DNA of 64,000 bases, from the NCBI GenBank assembly GCA_025531455.1, contig JAMYHL010000012.1, positions 1 to 64,000 of the forward strand, in the 5' to 3' direction. This DNA is from Apiotrichum sp. Y4204 (Eukaryota; Basidiomycota; Tremellomycetes; Trichosporonales; Trichosporonaceae). The notes under the pieces were generated by a model, which was not told where the DNA came from, did no database searches, and saw only the letters and a program-made list of their open reading frames with translations. Of the stretch, positions 54,745-64,000 are shown piece by piece (the first letter of the stretch is position 1; every line of letters begins with the position of its first letter). A program made the position numbers and the translations under genes.

Positions 54745-57700
54745 ATGAGCGAAAACGCCGCATCTCACGGTCAGGACGCGGCGCAGGTCCACCCTCCACT
54801 GGTCCTCGACCCACCAGAACCCGAGCCAGAGACCCAGCCCGAGCCGAATCCTCCGCCATCCAACCCACCAACCAACACTCAGACCGGTGACGCTGATCCT
54901 GGGGACTCTACTGCACACGCAGGGGGTGCAGTGACTGTTCCCGATGCATCCGATGCTGCTGGGGCGACCGCCGAGGAGGACGCGGCGCCACCGACAGAGG
55001 TTGAGGCTTCGACGGAGCCGCCACCAGCCGCCGTCACTACTGAGGCTAGCGATACCGACCAATCGGCTCCACCAGCGGCTCCTGGATCGTCTGAAGCTAT
55101 CGAGAACCCAGGGACAGCTCCAGATGAGACGCTCGACACTGATCTCGTGGCCGCGGCGGCGGCAGCAGCAGAAGCGGCGGCCGAATTCGACAACACGGAT
55201 CTCGACAACGACAATCTTGATGATGAGTCACTCCGTCTCGCAGCCGCATTGAGTGCTATCCCACCTGAAGACGATGTCGACGTCGATGTGGATGCCGAGA
55301 ACCATCTCGACCCCGATACGCTCGCGAACCTTGCGGCACTTACCGCCATTCCGGATGACGAGGAAGGCGCTACCGAGGGCCAGGTTGACATCGATGTCGA
55401 CATGACAATTGAGCCAGAAGCACCGGCACAAGCGGGAGACACCTCGGCTCCAGCGGAAGCGGCTCCCCCTGAGCGTCCGGAGGAGGACGATTTCGCCAGC
55501 CTGCTGCGGGATGATGCGTTCACCAACCAGGAGGTGGATGATATAGTGGCCAGGCTCCTTCCCCCCGAACAGGACACCGCCGCACAGAGGGACGCCGCCT
55601 CTAAGACAGCAACGCCGCGAGTGGAAGCGGAGGGGGAATCTGAGCAAGAGGCTTCAGGAAACGATACTGGAGACACCGAGTACCGCGCACCCCGCACGTA
55701 TTACGAGGACGGCAAACTGAAACGGAGACGGAATAGGACCGTCTTGAGTTGTACAGAGTGCCATCGGAGGGTGAGTGCCTTGTGATAATCATAGCTCCTG
55801 CTGACTTTCCAGAAACGTATGTTCATCGATTTGCCGCGGAGTGTATACTGACCTTCTTTCTCTTCGTCAATACAGAGCTGGTGAGCTGCCCACATGTTTC
55901 TTCAGTTGACGCCAGTGTGATCGCAATATCCCCTGCAGCCGATGTGTGAAGCGCGGCGTTCCAAGCATGTGTCGAATGGAGTCGGTGACACCGCAGCGGA
56001 AGAAGAAGAAGTGCGTGTTGCGTACCATAAGCTGCTGACGTTGAAGGGGTAACGATGACATCCGCATCAACTACGAACTCGGTTTACGGGTGCAGGCGCT
56101 CGAATCGCTCATTCGCTCCGGGTCGAATGTCGATCCAGAGGCAGCACAGACAGCGGCATTGGAAACCGTCATGCAGGCGACACGAGCGGCGAACAACGGA
56201 CAGCCTGAGGCTGCGAACGCTCTGATGCAGCTCACCAGCGCTGGAGCCAGTCTGGACATGGGCCTGTCACCAGATGTGCAGAACACCATGTTGTTAGATG
56301 TCCTCCAGCAGCTTTCAGCGGCTAGCATTGGACGGCCCTCGGAAATTCTGAACATCGACACGAACGGTACTGCAGCTGCTGAACCGAAGGACATGTGGTC
56401 TGCTGTTCCTGCTGTAGTGGCTGATAATGCGCCGCCAGTCGACGACGTATCCAACGACAATGATGAGATGTCGGAGACCAAGCTTAATCTGGCGGTCCCA
56501 GGATTTCGTGAGGCTAGCGGGCGGGTGTTCCTTCCTCCAACGATGCGCCACGCCGAGAAGCGGTTACGGGACACGAATCTGTTCAACCCCGGCGTCCTGC
56601 CTGTCCAAGGGTTTGAACCGTTTCTGGAGTGCGGAACGCGCTTCGCGTATGGGGAGGAGAATATTCCGTTCAAGCACAAGCGTATCGCGGCGATCCAGAC
56701 AATCAGCATCACCGGAGGACTCCGCCTCGCGTCCACCTTCTTGTCGCGATTCCCTGCTCTTACGACGCCGACGGACACACGTTTTGTCTATGTCCCCCTA
56801 CCGTCTGTCGAGGAAGATGTTGCTGCCTTACGGGCTGGGGGCCTGAAGGTCAAGTACTATCGTTTTCTCGACCGGAAGACCGGTATGGTCGACTGGGAAG
56901 GAATGCGGGATGACCTGCAGCGCGCCCCTCCTCGCTCTGTCGTGCTTTTGCACGTCAGCGGGTCAACGCCGACCGGCCTCGAGCTCACCGCCCCGCAGTG
57001 GCGCCTGCTGACGACTCTCCTCCAAGGCCGGCAACTCATTCCGCTTGTGATCATGGCGTTCCAGGGCTTGGCGAGCGGGGACCCCAGCCGCGACGCGCAG
57101 CCTTTGCGATTCATGGTGCATGAGGGGTTGCCCGTGGTTTTAGTGCAGAGCTTTGACGCGGTGGGTTGGGTCGTTGTGCACATTCATCTAACCCACCAGA
57201 TGATGGGCTTGTATGCCGATAGTCCATCGATCGTTTCCATCGCGACACAGAACACGGACGACCGCGACCGCGTCAACTCCCAGCTCCGCACTATTGCGCG
57301 TTCAATGTATCTACACCCGCCGCTGTGGGGCGCCAAACTGGCGCACATGGTGCTCGACGATCCGAAGCTGTTCCCGGCCTGGCTTGCGGAGATTAAGGCC
57401 TTGTCCGAACGCCTCCGCAGCGTGCGCGACAAGCTGTGCGACATTTTTGCTGTCAAGCTCAAGACACCCGGCAGCTGGACACACCTGCGGCGCGGAGTGG
57501 GAATGTACTGCGTCCTTCTCCTTCCCGCCCCGCAGCTCGAGGCACTCACACAGAAACGCCAGGTCCACCTGCTCCGCGAGGGGTGTATTTCCCTGGGATG
57601 TCTGGACGTGAGCAAGATCGAGTCGCTAGCGCGCTCCGTCGACTGGGTGGTGCGCGAGTCGATCCGCGAGGCCGAGGAGCAGCAGGCGCAGAGCCTGGCG

Positions 57701-57976
57701 ATGGAGCTCGCGCTCCAGGCCGCGACGGAGCAGCAAGCGCGCGAGGAGGCAGAGGCTGCCGAGGCCGCCGCTGCCGCCGAAGCGGCCGCCGCCCAGGCCG
57801 AGGACGCGATGCTCATCGAAGCGTCGATCCAGACTGCGATGGAGGCGCAGCGCGTCGAGGAAGAAGAGGAGCGCAGGCGCGAGGAGGAGTCGCGTCTTCT
57901 CGAGGAGCAGGTGCGCAAGGCTGCCGAAAGAGCAGAGCTCGAGCGACAGGCTGAGCTTATTCTCGCGTCGATATAG
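54745..57976 (+). CDS. Zn2Cys6 transcription factor fused to a degenerate aspartate-aminotransferase-like domain
   Basis: Six exons (54745-55770, 55813-55816, 55876-55880, 55916-56010, 56047-57160, 57200-57976) sum to 1006 codons plus stop. Residues 1-330 are acidic, Pro/Glu/Asp-rich and disordered. Residues 336-364 form a full Zn2Cys6 cluster with spacing C-x2-C-x6-C-x5-C-x2-C-x8-C, beginning CTECHRRKQLCDRNIPC, then a KKKK patch and a short helix that could dimerise. Residues about 521-903 match type-I aspartate aminotransferase end to end: VLPVQGFEPF, QTISITGGLRLAS, YRFLDRKTGMVDWEGM, AFQGLASGD, SQLRTIARSMYLHPPLWGA, GMYCVLLL, ISLGCL. The PLP lysine position is Ala748. Residues about 903-1004 are an Ala/Glu-rich coiled coil. 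Likely a DNA-binding regulator with a non-catalytic ligand or dimer domain (inference). Confidence 0.88.
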
Positions 57977-58474
57977 TTATACGAGAGGTTAATGGTGTCC
58001 CGGATGGGAATTTGTTAGAGACGCCTCGCCGCGGCGGGGGCTTGTATCTTTGTTGTTGTGATGTGATTGTAGTACTGGTCTGATCAGAGTTGATGAGGAG
58101 CACATGATATATTCACCACGACGCAATGTACTAGATAGAGACCAGAGGACCATCACGAGCTGGTACCATACGTACATTGCAGTGAGTCAGTCTACATCTT
58201 CACTCTCTGTCGGGCAGGCACATGGTCGGGCAGGCACACATTCCGTTCTCGACCACATCCAAGTACTCGGTCACGCCCACCACATCACACTCGCCAGTCC
58301 GCATGGATACATGCGAAAATCTCTATCGTACAACGCGCGGCGGGACCCGTGTCCGCACGCTGCGCGCGAGCCGGCCGGACAAGCGCCCAGCCGCTCCGGT
58401 TTTATGATTGGCAGCCTCAAGATGAAGGAGGACAAGGTGTTTTAAGCTAGAGGTGGAGAGCAGAGCGACAACGC
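57977..58474. other. Convergent intergenic region, no gene seen
   Basis: 498 bp between the fusion factor and NHP2 stops; presumptive 3' UTRs only. Confidence 0.5.
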
Positions 58475-59338
58475 CTAGATCTTCGGCGCGGTCTCGAGCT
58501 TCTTGACCTCCTCGAGACACTCGTCGAGGCCCTCCTTCCACTCGGCGGTCTCCTCGGCGGTGGGCGCCTTGGCGTCCTTGCCGCGCTTGATTGGTGTAGA
58601 GCTGGCGTGAGATTATGAACCAATAATTCCCAGTGATGATCACCGGACTCACCAGACGAGGACACACGAGGTGGCGCGCTTCGTTCCCGATGCGGCGCCG
58701 AGCTCCTCCCTGTCGTGTGAGCATTCGACCAACCAGGCAATATCATCAAAGACTCACTTGCTCACAACCCAGCAGTACTCGACACCAGCCGCGTCCTCGG
58801 CGAGGACGGGCAGGTGAGAGAGAACGTCAATCGGGGTGATGTTGGCGGCGAGGACGAGCAGGCCCTTCTCGCCCTTACGCAGCGCCTTGACGACCTCCTT
58901 GACGCCGCGCTTCAGTTGGCGTGCCTTGCTCGCACGCTTCACTGTCTTGAACACCTTCTTTGACAGCTTCTTGCCGGCCAGCGGCACCGCAATCGGGGTG
59001 ATCGCCTCGAGGGGAACCTCAAACTCCTGCCATGTCAGTTTACAGTCTACGGTGGGCTTGGGTGGACGGTCGGATGAGAATGTTTACTGGCATCCGAGCA
59101 CACTTGCTGCCGTATTCAATCCAAAAGTCGAGACTCCAGACATCCAGCAGCCGGCGACATGGGAAGCATTCAGTTCCCCCGTCGCTATCCCACCAGCACT
59201 CGCGCCCACACGCACCTTCTTGTCCTCGCCCTCGTCGGCAGCCAGGGACTTGCGCTTCTCCTTCTTGGCCTTCTTGTCCGCGGCGTCGAGCTCGGCAACG
59301 TCGCTCTTGCGCTTCTTCTTGGTCTCGTCCTTGGCCAT
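58475..59338 (-). CDS. NHP2: H/ACA snoRNP protein NHP2
   Basis: The start MAKDETKKKRKSDVAEL opens a Lys-rich 41-residue exon. After an intron of about 190 nt, the L7Ae domain reads EFEVPLEAITPIAVPLAGKK, KRGVKEVVKALRKGEKGLLV, LAANITPIDVLSHLPVLAED, VEYCWVVSKEELGAASGTKR and ATSCVLV. The ITPIDVLSHLPVL and SKEELGAASGTKR blocks are diagnostic of NHP2 rather than Snu13 or Rpl8. NHP2 binds the kink-turn region of H/ACA RNAs in complexes that pseudouridylate rRNA and snRNA. A C-terminal tail of about 40 acidic residues (GKDAKAPTAEETAEWKEG) is longer than in yeast. Three introns are visible. The gene is divergent from the aldehyde dehydrogenase gene with 354 bp between starts. Confidence 0.92.
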
Positions 59339-59692
59339 CGTGGAGATTAAAAGTCGGTGAGGGGGTTGTGGAGGAATGGATTGACGGTAGTGAGCTTGAA
59401 GGTAACGAAGTGCGTTCAGAGAGGTTGACCTGAATCCCAAAAGTCGCAAAGTGTGCCCGCTCGAAAACGAAAAGTTAAAGAAATGACGTGGAGAAAAATG
59501 GCCACAAATCCTCCACTGATAATTTCCGATGCGGCGCCCCGGATTTTCACGACCTACTCCATGTGGGACGCGTCGACAGCCGCCACCAGCCGTCGCCGCC
59601 CGCAGCAATGCGAGTTTCTTGATAAGAAACCCGACATCGGTCCCCATCCACAACCTTCCATTCTCTCCATCCTCAACCACAAGCCCCCCACA
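59339..59692. promoter_or_regulatory. Divergent promoter between NHP2 and the aldehyde dehydrogenase gene
   Basis: 354 bp between outward-facing start codons, with no separate gene. Confidence 0.55.
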
Positions 59693-61296
59693 ATGCCGGT
59701 CACCGTCAACATCCAGACCACCATCAGCCCGTACACGCAGGAGCCGGTGTGCACGCGTCCGCTGCTGTCGCCGCCCGAGCTCGACGGCGTCATCGCCCAG
59801 GCCGTCAAGGCCCAGAAGGGATGGCGCAAGGTGCCCCTGGAGCAGCGCATTGCCATTGCCGAGAAGTGGATGGTGAGGGAGAAACATCAGAGTTGATGCT
59901 GATTCCAGACCGAGTTTGAGAGCGTCACCGACCTCCTGTGCGAGGACCTCTCGATCCAGATGGGCCGGTGAGTCATCCTGCTCGAAGACTTCTGACCACC
60001 CAGCCCGATCAGCTCGGCCAAGGGAGAGATCAATGGCACCCTCTACCGTGCCCGCCACCTCATCAAGATTGCCAAGGAGTCGCTGGCGCCCATTCCCCAG
60101 ACGGCTACCGACGACGATGCGAACAAGCGCACGATTATCAAGCAGCCCCTGGGTGTCGTTGTGTGAGTAGATCCTCAGCTCGCGATTGCACACCGTTTCT
60201 GAGGGTGTCAGGCTAGCGAGTCATCCTCTATTTCCGTGCTATCTGTGCTTACATCAGTGCCATCACGCCGTGGAACTACCCCCACCTCTGCACTGTCAAC
60301 TCGGTCATCCCCGCACTGCTCGCCGGTAACGCCGTGATTATCAAGCCCGCACCCCAGACGCCTCTTCCCGCTGAGCGCGTCCTCTCGGCGTTCATCGAGG
60401 CCGGCCTCCCCAACAACGTCCTTCAGGTCATCCACCTATCGCAGGAGGTCACCCTCGACAACCTGTGCACGGACCCCCGCATTGACTATGTCGCGTTTAC
60501 CGGCTCGGTGCCTGGCGGCCGTGCCGTTCAGGAGGCGTCGTCGCGCGGCCAGGGCTTCAAGGGTGTTGGTCTCGAGCTGGGCGGCAAGGACCCTGCCTAC
60601 GTCCGCGAGGATGCCGACATCAAGTACACGGTGGCCAACCTTGTCGACGGCGCGTTCTTCAACTCTGGTCAGTCGTGCTGTGCCATTGAGCGCATCTACG
60701 TCCACTCGGCCGTGTACGACGAGTTTATCAAGCTCTTCGCGGAGCAGACCCGCAACGACTACAAGCTTGGCGACCCGACCAAGCCCGAGACGACCCTTGG
60801 CCCCGTCGTTTCTCTCGCGTCGGCCAACCGCATCCGCAAGCAGGTCAACGACGCCGTTGCCGCCGGCGCAAAGCTCCTTGTCTCCGAGTCCGAGTTCCCC
60901 GGGGCCAAGGAGGGCACCACCATGGTCGGCCCTCAGGTGCTCGTCAACGTCGACCACAACATGGAGATCATGACCGAGGAGACGTTCGGCCCCGCCATCG
61001 GCATCATGAAGGTCGAGAACGATGACGAGGCCCTCGGATACATGAACGACTCGGTGTACGGCCTCACTGCGTCCATCTGGACCAACGCCGATAACGAGGC
61101 GTCCATGGCCGCGTTCAACATGTTTGTCGAGGAGCTCGAGACAGGCACAGTGTACATGAACCGCGCGGACGCACTCGACCCCGCACTCCCCTGGACTGGC
61201 GTCAAGAACTCTGGCCGCGGCATCTCGCTTTCGGCTCTCGGCTACGACCAGCTCACGCACGCCAAGGCCGTCATGATGCGCGTCAAGACCGCCTAG
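59693..61296 (+). CDS. NAD(P)-dependent aldehyde dehydrogenase
   Basis: Four exons (59693-59872, 59909-59967, 60004-60162, 60258-61296) give 478 codons plus stop. Motifs in order: AITPWNYPHLCTVNSVIPAL (oxyanion Asn in PWNYP), NAVIIKPAPQTPL, YVAFTGSVPGGRAVQ (cofactor loop), GLELGGKDPAYV (general-base Glu), FFNSGQSCCAIERIYV (catalytic Cys), EETFGPAIGI and VKNSGRG near the C-terminus. All catalytic residues of the ALDH superfamily are present. It oxidises an aldehyde to the acid; the subfamily resembles fungal cytosolic enzymes without an assigned substrate. There is no clear targeting signal. The long third intron (95 nt) sits between VVV and AITPW. Confidence 0.93.
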
Positions 61297-61417
61297 GCTT
61301 GGAGTGTGTTGTGTACTAGTTGTTAATAAAATACATATATAAGGAGTCGGATGCAGGTGTAGAGTCTAGACAACAGAACCGGGTGTTATGTGTATGTCTC
61401 GTTAGATAGTCTGATCG

Positions 61418-64000
61418 TTATTCGGCGTGCAGCCAGTTCTCGTAATATGTTAGGCTCTGCTTCGGCGGCTCGTACGCCTCGACCTTGATGGATTCCATGG
61501 GGACCGAGGTGGAACGCACGCTGGGCTGTATGCCGGGGCTGAGCTCATCTGGCTCCTGTCCGCCTGCCAGCTGGGCTGCGCGGACATAGAGCTGCAGGTC
61601 TTGCGGCTCGGCGGTGGATCCCGTCGCAAGCACCTCATCGTCCTGGTAGTGGATGTACCAGTCGTAGTCGCGCATGCGCTGGTCCAGGTCGGGCGGGTCG
61701 AGGAGGTTGGCCACAAGGGTCTCGACCACATGCGGAGGAAGGTCGGGCTCGAGCGTCAAGTCAGGGGGTTCGTCATCCTCCCGCTTAGGCGAGGACGACG
61801 AAGCCCACCGCCGCGAGGTGCGGCGCGATGAGTCCGCCGAGCGCGGCGTCGGGGATCCGTTCTCGATCGCCGAAACTGTCTCGAACGGGCTGTACACGCC
61901 AGACTTGTTCCGGTGGCTCGTGAACTTGAGTGTCGATGTCATCTCATACGCGTAGATTTTCTCCACTTGCGACAGCACAGCAGGCTTGTAGTAGTCGCCA
62001 AAGAGGGGCGTTGGCTCGGCACACTCGTCGCCCAGCGGGCCGAGGCTCGGTGGATCGAGATGGGTGGACGTGAACCAGTGGCGGTAATTCGGTCGCGGCG
62101 CTCTGGGTACGCTTGCAGAGGGGGAATTTACGCCGAGCTAATGGGTCAGTCCGGAAAATACCGCCTACCCACGAAGAAATTGATAGCAGCCTGTTTGTCC
62201 GCATCCAGAATAGAGTTGTTGAAGTATCGTCGAATATTTTCTGATATCAGTCATGGATGCCGGAGGGACGCTCACGGGCAAGGTCGCGCGAGTGGCTTGT
62301 CCATTGAGTAGCTTTGGTAGGACGATATGTGTCGCGGTTGACGACTGCACTTCCTGTGTACTGGTAGGCCAGGACTGGGGTTAGATGGATTCTGCGCAGG
62401 GCTTACAGTCTCCGTGATCGTGGTACATCTGGTGGGTAAGCTCCATCGAACGCGGCACGACCCACCTCAGTCAACACCTCGACAGCATCACACGCGAAAG
62501 GGAGGTTCGGGCTCGCTAGAAGGCCAAGAGCATATAGCTGGTGCCCAAAGGCACGCTTGGCGATAGCAAATTGCGCAGCGTTGGTACGGTCCAGGCAGTC
62601 GACGCAGTTGACCCGCAGAATCCCGCACTGCAGCATCGGCATGTCACGGCGGGTCTCAGAGCAGACCTCGTTGCGCGCTGCGCCTCCGTGGAAGAAGTGT
62701 GTGTATTGTATGCTCTCCTCACACACGTCCTCGAGAATGCCCATGACGTCCTGGTGGCGACTGAGGGTTAGACAACAAGCGCTGTTAAACCCACCTTTTG
62801 GCAGCCTGGGCCATGTCCCACGCGATGTAGCGCATCTTCTTGCCTTCGGGAAGGAACTGATTGAGATACTCGACACATTCACCATACTCCGAGAGGAGCT
62901 TGGACTCGCGGGGAACGGTTTCCTTGCTCTTGACGAGGTTGAGAATAAAGATTGGTGCGCCATACCGACCGAGAAGGTCGTCAAAGTGCTTGGCGGCGGG
63001 GGTATAGAATGGGTCCTTGATGGTGACTGCTGGTGAGCTAAGAGCAATCGAGGCGACATACTCTCAATTGGAGGTTTCGGCGTCTTAATGTCCGTCGTCT
63101 GATGCCACATCACAGGAATACTGCCGCGCAACTGCACAAAACTTGTGTAGCCGCCGTAGTCGGCGCCAGCTTCGGCGTTCAGGGGATATCCGAAGGGTGT
63201 TGCCAGCGGTTCAGACACGATCTGTTCCGTTTCGACTTCATTTGCCACGTCGCCCTGGGGGATCAGCATTGCAACATATTACCCACTCACATTCTCATCA
63301 GCTCCGCGAGTCAGGAAGCGTACGCCAGCGTGATAGCGGGACCGCCGAGCGATGAGGGTCAGATAGACTGTTCTGGAGAAGACGTTGATTTCTGTAGTTA
63401 GTGATGGCGAGGAAGGCACACTCACTCGTCTGGTCAAACGAGCCATGGACCAAGGGCAAAGCCCATTGACTGCGCTTGCTGGGATCCTCGAGGTCGAATG
63501 CGGGTTCAAGTAGATGGTGATTCCACATGAATCGCAAGTCGAATGGGCGCTCATCCGGTCGTCTTGTGAGATTGACCTGAAGGGTGTTCGTGATGTCGTA
63601 TGAGTAGCTACAGGAGTTAGCTGATTCAGTGCACACAACTCACGAGAAGTAGAAGTTCTTGGACAGATCGACCTGGTCAAAGAGGCTGCTCAATCTGGTG
63701 TAAGGTGGCGGTCGATGCGGTAAACCTACTTTGCATCCTGTGAGTGGACAGTTGCTTTTGGCGAGATGCTAATAAGCTGTTGTCAGAGACGTTCCATGAG
63801 AACCGCACCTTTGTCTTGTCGCAGTGGTAAACTGGTCTGTCAGCGCAATGCTCAGACTCTGTCGCGCCTAGCACTCACTGTAGTGGCCACCAAGCAGACC
63901 GACAACCGACCTGGCCGTGATAATGACCATGTGCCAAACGCTGGTGAACCGCACAAAGCCCACAATGCCGTAGAAGTCGAGCACGGGGGTCAGCCCGCCC
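61418..64000 (-). CDS. FIG4: FIG4-like phosphoinositide 5-phosphatase (SAC domain), 5' truncated
   Basis: The gene enters from the right edge, so its N-terminus is missing. Visible SAC-domain segments are [69 protein letters not shown], and the active site [18 protein letters not shown] (Cys-x5-Arg, CVDCLDR). Next are [30 protein letters not shown], and the C-terminal region with [10 protein letters not shown] and [22 protein letters not shown] and the C-terminal WYIH/NW motifs point to FIG4 rather than Sac1. FIG4 removes the 5-phosphate of PI(3,5)P2 on the vacuole/endosome with Vac14 and Fab1. There are many short introns, several ending in CTGAC-type branch sequences. The end is at TAA near 61418, convergent with the ALDH gene. 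Confidence 0.9.

Overview
This window looks like nuclear DNA from a basidiomycete yeast, most likely a tremellomycete of the Trichosporonales type. The reasons are the moderately GC-rich sequence, dense genes, very short introns (about 33-60 nt) with GTGAGT-like donors and CTAAC/CTGAC branch points, and a gene set typical of that group: SIN kinase, basidiomycete tetraspanin, and OLE1 desaturase with a cytochrome b5 tail. No plasmid, phage, CRISPR or operon features are present. The order assignment is inference.

Layout. 1-2.4 kb: the tail of a Gfo/Idh/MocA oxidoreductase, a UBA-C2H2-UBX adaptor and a PTRHD1-type peptidyl-tRNA hydrolase. 2.6-11 kb: an ATP-dependent DNA ligase, a UBE2E-like ubiquitin E2 and nicotinate phosphoribosyltransferase. 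11.8-20 kb: a mitochondrial PPR-type protein and a Cdc7/SepH septation kinase. 21-29.5 kb: SSU72 phosphatase with a long N-terminal extension, nucleoporin Nup120/160 and a tetraspanin. 31-38 kb: a low-complexity tail-anchor-like protein, an SDR protein lacking catalytic residues, and a HECT ligase (Hul5/UBE3C). 39-42 kb: an intron-containing tRNA-Asn and the delta-9 desaturase. 42-46.3 kb is gene-poor. 46.3-54 kb: an acyl-CoA dehydrogenase, a MITE-like element immediately upstream of a STEEP1 homologue, Nup82/88 and a MoaB/CinA-type protein. 54.7-64 kb: a transcription factor-aminotransferase fusion, NHP2, an aldehyde dehydrogenase and the 3' part of FIG4.

The standout is the gene at 54745-57976. 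It joins a complete Zn2Cys6 zinc cluster to a full-length aspartate-aminotransferase-like fold whose PLP lysine and most other PLP and substrate residues are replaced, followed by an Ala/Glu-rich coiled coil. The layout parallels bacterial MocR/GabR regulators (DNA-binding domain plus aminotransferase fold) but uses a fungal DNA-binding domain and a degenerate enzyme. Its zinc cluster is completed by two predicted microexons of 4 and 5 nt. A second microexon case is the 8-nt exon that completes the catalytic-cysteine codon of the E2 gene at 7376-8708.

The genes are mostly independent housekeeping loci. Recurrent themes are ubiquitin (UBX adaptor, E2, HECT E3), the nuclear pore (Nup120, Nup82) and RNA biology (SSU72, NHP2, PTRHD1, STEEP1). 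Exon boundaries were placed by eye from splice signals, reading frame and family conservation. Frames were checked by summing exons for the E2, Nup120, SDR, OLE1, acyl-CoA dehydrogenase, STEEP1, fusion factor and ALDH genes.
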